Shown: piece by piece, positions 1 through 5,776 of the stretch
How positions within the stretch are numbered: the first letter of the stretch is position 1
Layout: every line of letters begins with the position of its first letter
Assembly (NCBI GenBank): GCA_944390355.1
Contig: CALXPT010000005.1
Coordinates: forward strand, 1-64,000
Length of the DNA: 64,000 bases
Reading direction: 5' to 3'
DNA from: an uncultured Alphaproteobacteria bacterium
GTDB lineage: Bacteria; Pseudomonadota; Alphaproteobacteria; RF32; CAG-239
Position numbers and translations under genes: made by a program
Notes under the pieces: model-generated
What the model was told of the DNA's origin: nothing
What the model saw: the letters and a program-made list of their open reading frames with translations, nothing else
The model's database searches: none

Positions 1-1566
1 ACAACAACCATAACAACGGACGGCAACGCACCAACCACAACAACACAAATCTCAGAGCAACCAACAACATCATCGATTACAACAACTATCGATTCTACAA
101 GTTCGACACCTGCCGAAAATATAACGGCAACAGTTGCCGCCGCCACCCCGCAAGATGACCAAATAATCATCAACAATCTTAATATCGAAGAGGCGGGTAC
201 AACAAGTCAAATACCGGAAGAAAGTATCCAGTCGAGCGAAATTCTTTTAAGCAAAGAAGCGGCACCGGAACCGTTTGACCCGACCATGAATCCCAAACCG
301 AGTGAAAAACGCTATGCCGGCAAAGCCGAAGAAGAACCGCAAGAAAGTATCCAGTCGAGCGAAATTCTTTTAAGCAAAGAAGCGGCACCGGAACCGTTTG
401 ACCCGACCATGAATCCCAAACCGAGTGAAAAACGCTATGCCGGCAAAGCCGAAGAAGAACCGCAAGAAGAATCAAGTACATTGAAAAACATTTTGGCCGC
501 ACCGTTAGCACCGGTTGCAGCCGTTGCATCACTTTTGCCCGAACCGCCGAAAGAGTGCCACAACATGACCTTATTTGGTCCGGACTGCGATTGCGACAAC
601 AAGACTCATCGCGGCTGTGAAGACAATCGCCTAACCGACATATGTGAAGACAACAAGACCCTAAGAGGTTGCGAAGACAACAAGCTCACCGAAGAATGTG
701 ATGAGTGCGAAGGTCTGTTCAGCGATTGCAATCAGTGCAAGATAAAAGAAGCCAATATCGAAGAAGACGGCGGCGTCAAGAGCATCGGTTCAATCAGCAA
801 AGAGAGCTGGATAGCCGTACCGACGGATGACAAGAGTGCGATAGAGGCGCAAAACATGCTTTGCATAGTAGAAAGAGCACCATATCAAACCCCGATGTCG
901 CCGGAAGATGTCTACAAGATTCGAGCATCGGTTATATCAATAACCAATGCCGAAGGCAAGCAGGGTGCAGGCTTAATAGTCTCCGAACAATTTGTATTAA
1001 CATCGGCAGACTTAATCTCACCCAACACCAATAATTACAAGCTCAGAACGATTAACGGCGGAGAGTTCACCGGCCGCGCGGTTCGTATCAATCCGAACAA
1101 GAACACAGCCTTGCTGTACCTTGACAAAGAGACCGAATACACACCGTTGTCGCTCAACTTAAGCTTACCGGCAATCAGTCAAAAGACCTATCTGACATTA
1201 GGAATATTGGATTTTGACACCGGAGAGGGTTACCTTGAAGATGCGGGCAAGATAACGGGCTACCGTTACAGCGAACAAAAAGGTACCGAAATCATCGTTG
1301 ACACCTATGTTCAAAATGTAACATTAGGAGGTGCGTTGATAGACAAGAACGGCACAATTACCGGCTTGGCACATTCCGGCAATGACAATCAGGAAAACAC
1401 CGACTTCTTCTTGCCGATATCAAGCGCATTAAAGAGCCTTGGTTTAGAAATCTGCGGCAAGCAGATACAAGACCTGCCGGCGAAGAATGAAACCATCAGC
1501 GAGGCGATATTGTTCAACACCGGCAGCAAAGAACCTCTACCGTTAGACAAGTCGGAACGCAAATAA
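1..1566 (+). CDS. Thr/Cys-rich protein with C-terminal degenerate trypsin-like (DegP/S1C-type) domain, 5' partial
   Basis: The reading frame is open from base 1, so the gene begins outside the window; the first in-frame ATG at 286 lies inside a repeat and is not a convincing start. Visible are a Thr-rich stretch (residues about 1-70), two identical 41-residue repeats (bases 220-465), a Pro/Ala segment, a Cys/Asp/Asn-rich block with repeated CEDNK-type units (about 185-250), and a C-terminal beta-rich domain (about 300-500) that follows a trypsin/DegP layout. The three catalytic positions look lost: TSADL stands where TNAHV is expected, the usual Asp before a hydrophobic strand is NTALL, and TLGGALID stands where GNSGGPLVD is expected. 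I infer a non-catalytic binding protein, probably exported or surface-located; its N-terminus is not visible. It ends at a bidirectional hairpin facing the next gene. Confidence 0.75.
   Translation, partial: TTTITTDGNAPTTTTQISEQPTTSSITTTIDSTSSTPAENITATVAAATPQDDQIIINNLNIEEAGTTSQIPEESIQSSEILLSKEAAPEPFDPTMNPKPSEKRYAGKAEEEPQESIQSSEILLSKEAAPEPFDPTMNPKPSEKRYAGKAEEEPQEESSTLKNILAAPLAPVAAVASLLPEPPKECHNMTLFGPDCDCDNKTHRGCEDNRLTDICEDNKTLRGCEDNKLTEECDECEGLFSDCNQCKIKEANIEEDGGVKSIGSISKESWIAVPTDDKSAIEAQNMLCIVERAPYQTPMSPEDVYKIRASVISITNAEGKQGAGLIVSEQFVLTSADLISPNTNNYKLRTINGGEFTGRAVRINPNKNTALLYLDKETEYTPLSLNLSLPAISQKTYLTLGILDFDTGEGYLEDAGKITGYRYSEQKGTEIIVDTYVQNVTLGGALIDKNGTITGLAHSGNDNQENTDFFLPISSALKSLGLEICGKQIQDLPAKNETISEAILFNTGSKEPLPLDKSERK
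220..465 (+). repeat. Perfect tandem duplication, 2 x 123 bp
   Basis: Bases 220-342 and 343-465 are identical at every position by eye. The unit is a multiple of three, so it adds a 41-residue repeat (starting ESIQSSE, ending EEEPQ) without breaking frame. Absence of even silent differences implies a recent duplication or ongoing copy-number variation. Confidence 0.95.
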
Positions 1567-1585
1567 GGTTCTACCTGCTAAACGA

Positions 1586-1616
1586 CAAAAGCCCGCTTTT
1601 TGCAAGCGGGCTTTTG
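1586..1616. terminator. Rho-independent terminator between convergent genes
   Basis: A 13-bp perfect stem (1586-1598 with 1604-1616) has a GC-rich core GCCCGC flanked by A and T runs. It can act in both directions, ending the gene at 1-1566 and the leftward Cys-rich gene at 1627-2460. Confidence 0.85.
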
Positions 1617-1626
1617 TGATGCTATA

Positions 1627-2460
1627 TTAATAAAATGTCGTTACGTTTGGTATAGCTATTCCTTCTGCCGGTATATACTTCTTCATCGCGTCTAAAACTG
1701 AGGTTCCCCTTATATCTTGATGCTCCGTGGTGCAAGCTGAGTCAATATAATAGTCGGAAGGAGTATCAACAGTCATCCCTAAAGCTACTGTACGTCCTGT
1801 TGATTCTTCTTTAAAAAATCCATAAAAAGCACGTGCATATATGCGCAATTTATCCGGCGCAAAACATCCTGCAGATAAAGCTACTTGTGCTTCTTCATTG
1901 AATACGCTTATAATTTCTCCATTATCATCCTTCGTTATGGTTGCTCCTTTCATAAATTCATCATAAGTCAAACGTTTTGTTTGGTTTTCTGAATATTTGG
2001 TAGGTGCTTTTTTGCAAACACCATTTGTTTTTTCAACAACGACATCTGTGCAAAATGTATAAATTCCGCTTAAACTACGTGCAGTATCACTTCCACTATT
2101 ATAGTATTCGGCAGTAAAAGTTGCCTGTGTTTCAGATAAGCATTGTCCGCCACAAACAAAATCCCCTACCTCACAATCAGCACAACGAGGCCCAGAGCCG
2201 GAACCGGAACCCGAGTTATTCTCCAATTCCGTAATTTTGTTTTTAATATTAGTAATTTCATTTTTAATCTTGTTTATTTCGGTTGTATTATTGGGCCCTG
2301 TGCAGTTCCATGCATTGCCGAACGGGCATTTAATACCGCCGTCACAGGAAGAACTCGAAGTATAACCCAAGCTTGAACAACTCGGGGTTTGGATACACGC
2401 TGCCTCAGCCACACCACTCAACACCACCAAAGCTGATGTTAAAAATAAGTATTTTTTCAT
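1627..2460 (-). CDS. Secreted Cys-rich protein with coiled-coil stalk, unknown function
   Basis: 277 residues. The start is set at the ATG at 2460 because AAGGAG lies 7 nt upstream; the longer frame has no such site. Residues 1-20 (MKKYLFLTSALVV to AEAA) are a Sec signal peptide. Then come a Cys motif (LGY, several Ser, KCPFGNAWNC), an Ile/Lys/Glu/Asn heptad coiled coil (about 60-80), a Gly-Ser linker (GSGSGSG), a CxxC-type segment (RCADCEVGDFVCGGQC) and a globular C-terminal domain of about 150 residues with paired Cys. I do not recognise the family. The order signal, Cys module, stalk, linker, head suggests a surface or periplasmic protein. It lies 34 bp downstream of another Cys-rich secreted gene sharing the LGY/KCP module and is probably cotranscribed with it. 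Confidence 0.8.
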   Translation of the reverse strand: MKKYLFLTSALVVLSGVAEAACIQTPSCSSLGYTSSSSCDGGIKCPFGNAWNCTGPNNTTEINKIKNEITNIKNKITELENNSGSGSGSGPRCADCEVGDFVCGGQCLSETQATFTAEYYNSGSDTARSLSGIYTFCTDVVVEKTNGVCKKAPTKYSENQTKRLTYDEFMKGATITKDDNGEIISVFNEEAQVALSAGCFAPDKLRIYARAFYGFFKEESTGRTVALGMTVDTPSDYYIDSACTTEHQDIRGTSVLDAMKKYIPAEGIAIPNVTTFY

Positions 2461-2494
2461 TTTCTTTCTCCTTGATAATAATTTAAGTTCTAAG

Positions 2495-3373
2495 TTATTG
2501 TTCAAAAGCGCAATAGTCGCACCAATCGGTGCAACCAGACTTACAGCCGGTTACAATGTATAAATTCGAGCATTCTTCAAACGTGCAGACCGAACACGGC
2601 GGGCATTCACTCTCCGTACCGAGGTTTGGACAAGGCGGACACTCCGAACACATTACTTTATCTCCGGTACTGCATGTCGTCGCGCCTTCTTTACAGCCTC
2701 GTTCACCACAGTCTAAAAATCCCGAACAGTCTTTCTCTTTGATTTTGTATTTTTCCTTGATTTTCAATCCGCCTTCGTCGCATTCTACACATGGTTCGCC
2801 GTCCGCTTCATAACCATCGGGAATAGAACCCAATGTGTACTTGTATTCCGCCGGACACGTCGGCGTGCAGCAGTCTTTGTATAAACCATTGCCGCAAACC
2901 GTACCGACACCTTTTAACGGTGATTCACAAGTTACGTAATTACTCGGGCAGTCCGGAATACATTCGGCAAAATATTTATTATTCAGCGGACAATATTTAT
3001 TAGGCTTATAACCGCTCGGACATGATGATAAAGTATACCCCATTCGGATACAGCTTTCGGCATCTCCTCCCCCAGGGGGTATAACTTCCGGTGTGCCGCC
3101 TTCCAAATCCGTACCGACAAAGTCCGCCCCGCCGCAATCTTCGGTATCAGTTATCCAACAAACTTGAGCGACTTTAACTTCCGGCCGCTCACCAAAACTC
3201 TCGGGAGACAAATGTCGAGCTATGAGGTGTGAAGTATGCGATGTGTGTAATTTAGCATAGCTCGGAACGGGAGGTGCTTTTAGATTAAAATTAATTGATG
3301 CCTGAACTTGATTATCCAAACAAGCCAAGCTTAATGCTGTAGCACACAGCAAAAGGCAACCCTTTTTCATCAT
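2495..3373 (-). CDS. Secreted Cys-rich protein, unknown function
   Basis: 292 residues with a signal peptide (MKKGCLLLCATALSLACLDNQVQA). Two adjacent ATGs (3373, 3370) are possible; the GAGGTG upstream is better spaced for the second. After a proline-rich linker the protein is built of Cys-dense modules: YTLSSCPSGY...KYCPLN, CPSNYVTCESP, CCTPTCPAEYKYT, CxxC pairs and a C-terminal SGCTDWCDYC. About 30 Cys imply export to an oxidising compartment and disulfide cross-linking. The GY-S-CPSGYK-CP-C module resembles that of the neighbouring gene. No known domain is recognised. A strong promoter (TTGAAA, 17 bp, TATAAT) lies upstream. Confidence 0.75.
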   Translation of the reverse strand: MMKKGCLLLCATALSLACLDNQVQASINFNLKAPPVPSYAKLHTSHTSHLIARHLSPESFGERPEVKVAQVCWITDTEDCGGADFVGTDLEGGTPEVIPPGGGDAESCIRMGYTLSSCPSGYKPNKYCPLNNKYFAECIPDCPSNYVTCESPLKGVGTVCGNGLYKDCCTPTCPAEYKYTLGSIPDGYEADGEPCVECDEGGLKIKEKYKIKEKDCSGFLDCGERGCKEGATTCSTGDKVMCSECPPCPNLGTESECPPCSVCTFEECSNLYIVTGCKSGCTDWCDYCAFEQ

Positions 3374-3420
3374 AATACACCTCGTAAAAAGTTCTAATTA
3401 CATTTGTCTCCACGACTCGT

Positions 3421-3449
3421 ATTATACCACAAGAAAAAAATCCTTTCAA
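3421..3449 (-). promoter_or_regulatory. Sigma-70-type promoter for the Cys-rich gene pair
   Basis: On the minus strand, TTGAAA (3449-3444), a 17-bp spacer and a perfect TATAAT (3426-3421) precede the gene starting at 3373, predicting a leader of about 40 nt. Confidence 0.8.
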
Positions 3450-3496
3450 TAGAAATTTTCGAGGCTGGACAAGGGTTTCAGCGAATACTTTGCGCA

Positions 3497-3534
3497 AAAA
3501 AAAGAGGCTTAGGAACATTCCTAAACCTCTTTTT
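3497..3534 (-). terminator. Rho-independent terminator of the gene at 3538-4077
   Basis: Read leftward, AAAGAGG-TTTAGGAA pairs with TTCCTAA-GCCTCTTT around a short loop and is followed by a run of T. It lies directly after the stop codon at 3538. Confidence 0.85.
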
Positions 3535-3537
3535 ATA

Positions 3538-4077
3538 TTACGCTAATTTTGCCACTGGCCGTGCATAATAAGCATTAAGTTTTCCGCTGGCTTCTATAAA
3601 GCGATTACCTAAAAAATAGGCAATGGCCGCCGCCTGACCTTGCGCAATTTCCGTATCCGTCCATAGGATGTCAAACGGATTAATCTCCGGTAGTTTGAAG
3701 CGAGCAAGCTGCAAGTTAAAATCCCAAAGATTAGGCAGAAATACTTCAAACCAAAATTCTCTGGAACCGAGAGAACAAACCTGTCCCAAAAAACTTTGAC
3801 TTGCACAATACTTTTGCGCATCCTGCCAATTAAAATACTGAACAGACCGAGCAACCGCCACCGCATAACCTTTAACAATAAAGGCTACGGGTTTTTTACC
3901 TTTGAGAATATTCCAAGAACGTGTTCCATCCTTATAAATAATCTCAAACGTAGGCTTTTTGGTCATAAATAATCCATCAAATGCGTGGGCCAATTCCTGA
4001 ATGGAAATTCCGCCATCTTTCATCTGTTGCTTAATATCATTAATCAACAGTTGCTTAGCTGATAATTCTGTTTTCAT
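3538..4077 (-). CDS. DUF1566/Lcl-like domain protein, paralog A
   Basis: 179 residues, no signal peptide or membrane segment, so cytoplasmic. Residues 1-45 form a helical region (IQELAHAFDGLF). The rest shows the layout of DUF1566/Lcl_C domains: NWQDAQKYC, SLGSREFWFEVFLPN, DILWTDTE and a final YYARPV, as in the family pattern W-DA-YC ... LP-W-EL ... YW-S ... Y-RPV. Two paralogs (4194-4730 and 11210-11650) keep this order. The family tie is pattern recognition, not a search result. The leader lacks a Shine-Dalgarno site and the promoter is almost identical to that of the paralog at 11650. Function unknown. Confidence 0.7.
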   Translation of the reverse strand: MKTELSAKQLLINDIKQQMKDGGISIQELAHAFDGLFMTKKPTFEIIYKDGTRSWNILKGKKPVAFIVKGYAVAVARSVQYFNWQDAQKYCASQSFLGQVCSLGSREFWFEVFLPNLWDFNLQLARFKLPEINPFDILWTDTEIAQGQAAAIAYFLGNRFIEASGKLNAYYARPVAKLA

Positions 4078-4123
4078 ATAGATAAAATTAATTGTAAAAC
4101 ATAATAACTCATAAAACAGGCAG

Positions 4124-4152
4124 AATATAAAATGTTTTTAGACAAAAGTCAA
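4124..4152 (-). promoter_or_regulatory. Promoter of paralog A
   Basis: TTGACT (4152-4147), 17-bp spacer, TATATT (4129-4124) on the minus strand. Twenty-one bases spanning the -35 (4137-4157) are identical to 11707-11727 in front of paralog C. Confidence 0.75.
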
Positions 4153-4156
4153 CAAA

Positions 4157-4185
4157 AAAGGTTTTACCCTTAAGATAAAACCTTT
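4157..4185 (-). terminator. Rho-independent terminator of paralog B
   Basis: A 10-bp perfect stem (4157-4166 with 4176-4185) followed on the minus strand by a T run. It directly abuts the -35 element of paralog A, so the two genes are separate transcription units packed end to end. Confidence 0.8.
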
Positions 4186-4193
4186 ATTAAACT

Positions 4194-4730
4194 TTACGAC
4201 AACAATTGCATGGGACGCACATTCAGTTCTTTTGATTTAGGAATTGCTTTTTCAATACCATTCTCAACACAAAGCCCTACACTTCTCCCACTATGAGAAT
4301 AAATCCAATAAGCAGAAGAGAAATCAATTTTTTGCCCACCGAGAGATTCAATTTCTTGGTTAACGACTTCAGCATTTTCAAACAAAAAATCCCAAATTTT
4401 TCGCACACCCATATTAGCCGGACGATTGAAAAACTTAATTTTTTCAGTTTTCTGTATTGCATCTAAAAAAGATTGTTTCTCTGGCAAATCCCAAAGAGAA
4501 ATAAAGCACCGTTCTACCAAAATAGCAATTGGCTTTTCATCTAAAATCTTGTAGGAATAAATATCCCCTGATTGATATAAAATATCAAAAGGCAAAGGTT
4601 GAATCACTTCAGCCCCTTTTTCGGGAACAAACTCTCCGCCCCAACGTTTGCACAAATCAGCAATATCAACACCTTTTGCCAACATCTCACGGAAAATGGC
4701 TGCGACAGCCGCATCTTTACTTTGTTTCAT
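4194..4730 (-). CDS. DUF1566/Lcl-like domain protein, paralog B
   Basis: 178 residues, cytoplasmic by absence of a signal or membrane segment. It shares with paralogs A and C a short helical N-terminus, an EKPIAI strand, ANMGVRKIWDFLFENAEV, a YWIYSHSGRS segment and the terminal NVRPM. The central YC of the family is not kept here. The start at 4730 (MKQSKDA) has no Shine-Dalgarno site; the leader is U/A-rich like those of the other lineage-specific genes. It has its own promoter and terminator. Function unknown. Confidence 0.65.
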   Translation of the reverse strand: MKQSKDAAVAAIFREMLAKGVDIADLCKRWGGEFVPEKGAEVIQPLPFDILYQSGDIYSYKILDEKPIAILVERCFISLWDLPEKQSFLDAIQKTEKIKFFNRPANMGVRKIWDFLFENAEVVNQEIESLGGQKIDFSSAYWIYSHSGRSVGLCVENGIEKAIPKSKELNVRPMQLLS

Positions 4731-4782
4731 AACATAAAAATATAAGTTAAAATAATATAAATAAAAATCTCAAAACAGGCTC

Positions 4783-4811
4783 TTTTTAAGCCACAAAGCA
4801 AAACTTGTCAA
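4783..4811 (-). promoter_or_regulatory. Promoter of paralog B
   Basis: TTGACA (4811-4806), 17-bp spacer, TAAAAA (4788-4783) on the minus strand. The perfect -35 and identical spacing match the promoters of the related genes at 4077, 11650 and 60228. Confidence 0.65.
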
Positions 4812-4895
4812 CCACAAAAAACGGAGCTAACATAGGAGTAAGTGAGCATTTTTCTGTCCACTAAATCTGTATGAGATAACCACTATACGAACTTT
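4812..4895. repeat. Palindromic repeat unit R1 (right half)
   Basis: The stretch from GTAAGTGAGCATTTTT to ACCACTATACGAACTTTT aligns with the right arm of unit R3 (5587-5640) and the outer end of R4 (5745-5775). The matching left arm is absent, its place taken by the promoter of paralog B. The outer end directly precedes the -35 of the RNA gene at 4935. Confidence 0.65.
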
Positions 4896-4898
4896 TAA

Positions 4899-4928
4899 TT
4901 GACAAACAGCAACATTTTTTCTTATACT
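4899..4928 (+). promoter_or_regulatory. Promoter of the structured RNA / XRE leader
   Basis: TTGACA (4899-4904), 18-bp spacer, TATACT (4923-4928). Predicts transcription from about 4935, immediately before the first RNA hairpin. Confidence 0.8.
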
Positions 4929-4934
4929 TTTTCT

Positions 4935-5090
4935 TGTCGGTTAGAGGTAGCCGACGGTGTCTCAAAACACTTCCATATAAATAAATCCTCCGTCTGAAAA
5001 GGCGGAGTGCCGGTAATATATTGAATAACGGCGACTGTGTATGGACAGTTTTGAGCTCCGCCTGCCTAATTTAAAGGCAGGCTTTGTTTT
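4935..5090 (+). ncRNA. Structured RNA, free sRNA or attenuating leader of the XRE gene
   Basis: A unit of about 155 nt bounded by a strong promoter and a terminator. Pairings seen: hairpin 4936-4940/4951-4955; a long arm 4961-4968/5048-5055 extended by 4972-4977/5040-5045, enclosing hairpins 4988-4992/5003-5007 and 5009-5012/5029-5032 (three-way junction); terminator stem 5060-5066/5076-5082 followed by a T-rich tract. GGCGGAG at 5001-5007 is perfectly complementary to CTCCGCC at 5056-5062, which overlaps the terminator stem, so an antiterminator fold is possible. It contains no convincing reading frame. It does not match tmRNA, SRP RNA, RNase P or the riboswitch cores I know; 6S RNA was considered but the 5' hairpin and junction do not fit. 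Confidence 0.65.
5060..5090 (+). terminator. Rho-independent terminator of the structured RNA
   Basis: GCCTGCC pairs perfectly with GGCAGGC around a 9-nt AT loop and is followed by TTTGTTTTT. It lies 20-30 nt before the ribosome binding site of the XRE gene, so readthrough would be needed to express that gene from the 4899 promoter. Confidence 0.85.
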
Positions 5091-5120
5091 TATCTTAAAA
5101 ACCAAAATAAGGAGCTGAAA

Positions 5121-5381
5121 ATGAATCCAACCAAAGAAATCACACAATACATTTTCCAAATGCGCCGCAAAATCGGCAAACAGTTGCATACCCAAAGAGA
5201 AATGCAAGGTTTAAGCTTGTCTGAAGCGGCAAATCTATCTGGAATTTCAATCGAAAGAATTGAATTAATAGAACAGGGAAGACATTTTTCTTTGCACAAA
5301 GTCGCCCTCGTCGCCGCGTTGTATAACTCAAAAATTGATATAAACATTAAACATTGGAAAAAGCATAAACAGAAAAGCTAA
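5121..5381 (+). CDS. XRE-family helix-turn-helix regulator
   Basis: 86 residues. AAGGAG 6 nt upstream fixes the ATG at 5121. Residues 20-75 form a HTH_3/XRE domain: GKQLHTQREMQGLSLSEAA, GISIERIELIEQGRH, HKVALVAALYNSKID, with the turn and recognition helix at about residues 32-52. The tail is basic (HWKKHKQKS). No partner toxin gene is adjacent. It lies downstream of a terminator-ended structured RNA and between two direct copies of TATACGAACTTT (4884-4895 and about 5395-5406). Probably a DNA-binding regulator; targets unknown. Confidence 0.8.
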   Translation: MNPTKEITQYIFQMRRKIGKQLHTQREMQGLSLSEAANLSGISIERIELIEQGRHFSLHKVALVAALYNSKIDINIKHWKKHKQKS

Positions 5382-5420
5382 AAAACATTATACGAACTTT
5401 ACAAAACTGGGAAGAACAGT

Positions 5421-5515
5421 ACAGATAGAGGCATTTCTAGTTGCGAGAAAAATTTTAGCCTACATAGAAGTAGGTGAATTTTTCGAGACAACGTAAAATG
5501 CCTCTAGATAAACAA
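5421..5515. repeat. Palindromic repeat unit R2
   Basis: A long imperfect hairpin: arms AGAGGCATTT (5427-5436) and AAATGCCTCT (5496-5505), a middle part rich in GAGAAAAATT/AATTTTTC, and an apex CCTAC-ATAGAA-GTAGG (5459-5474). The right end runs into ACAAACTTTG. The loop ATAGAA is shared with R3. Confidence 0.8.
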
Positions 5516-5530
5516 ACTTTGCAAAAATTT

Positions 5531-5640
5531 GATATGTGAGTCGAATAATAAGAATTTAGGAAGAAAAAAGCGCAGTGTACATAGAAGTACATGAGCATTT
5601 TTTCTATCCGACAATTCTGTATTAGTCGACCACAGAGCAA
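5531..5640. repeat. Palindromic repeat unit R3
   Basis: Arms GAGTCGAATAATAAGAATT (5538-5556) and AATTCTGTATTAGTCGACC (5613-5631) pair imperfectly; the apex is GTAC-ATAGAA-GTAC (5577-5590). The right arm is homologous to R1 and shares GTCGACCA with R4. Confidence 0.8.
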
Positions 5641-5645
5641 ATTTT

Positions 5646-5776
5646 TTCAAAAAGTTTGGAGAATGAGTCGAGTAGTAGGCGTCAAGGGCAAAAGTACCGG
5701 AGCGTACAAACTAGTACGTGAGGACACTTTTGTCCCGCAGACAACGCACTAATCGACCATTATACAAACTTTTAAA
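5646..5776. repeat. Palindromic repeat unit R4, overlapping the end of infB
   Basis: The whole segment folds on itself: AAAAGTTTGGAGAATGAGTCGA on the left mirrors TCGACC-ATTATACAAACTTTT on the right, GGGCAAAAGT mirrors ACTTTTGTCCC, and the apex is GTAC-AAACTA-GTAC (5704-5717). The outer right end contains the infB stop codon. A further remnant of this end (ATTACAAACTTTTAA) lies at about 34223-34237. Confidence 0.8.

Noticed and set aside
286-1566. ATG at 286 as start of the first gene
   Set aside because: The frame is open back to base 1 with the same Thr-rich composition, and the ATG lies inside a tandem repeat unit without a ribosome binding site.
4935-5090. 6S, SRP, RNase P or tmRNA
   Set aside because: None of the conserved cores is visible; the 5' hairpin plus three-way junction does not match the single long hairpin of 6S RNA.
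5380-5775. CRISPR array
   Set aside because: The repeated units are long imperfect palindromes of unequal length, not short identical direct repeats with unique spacers, and no cas genes are present.
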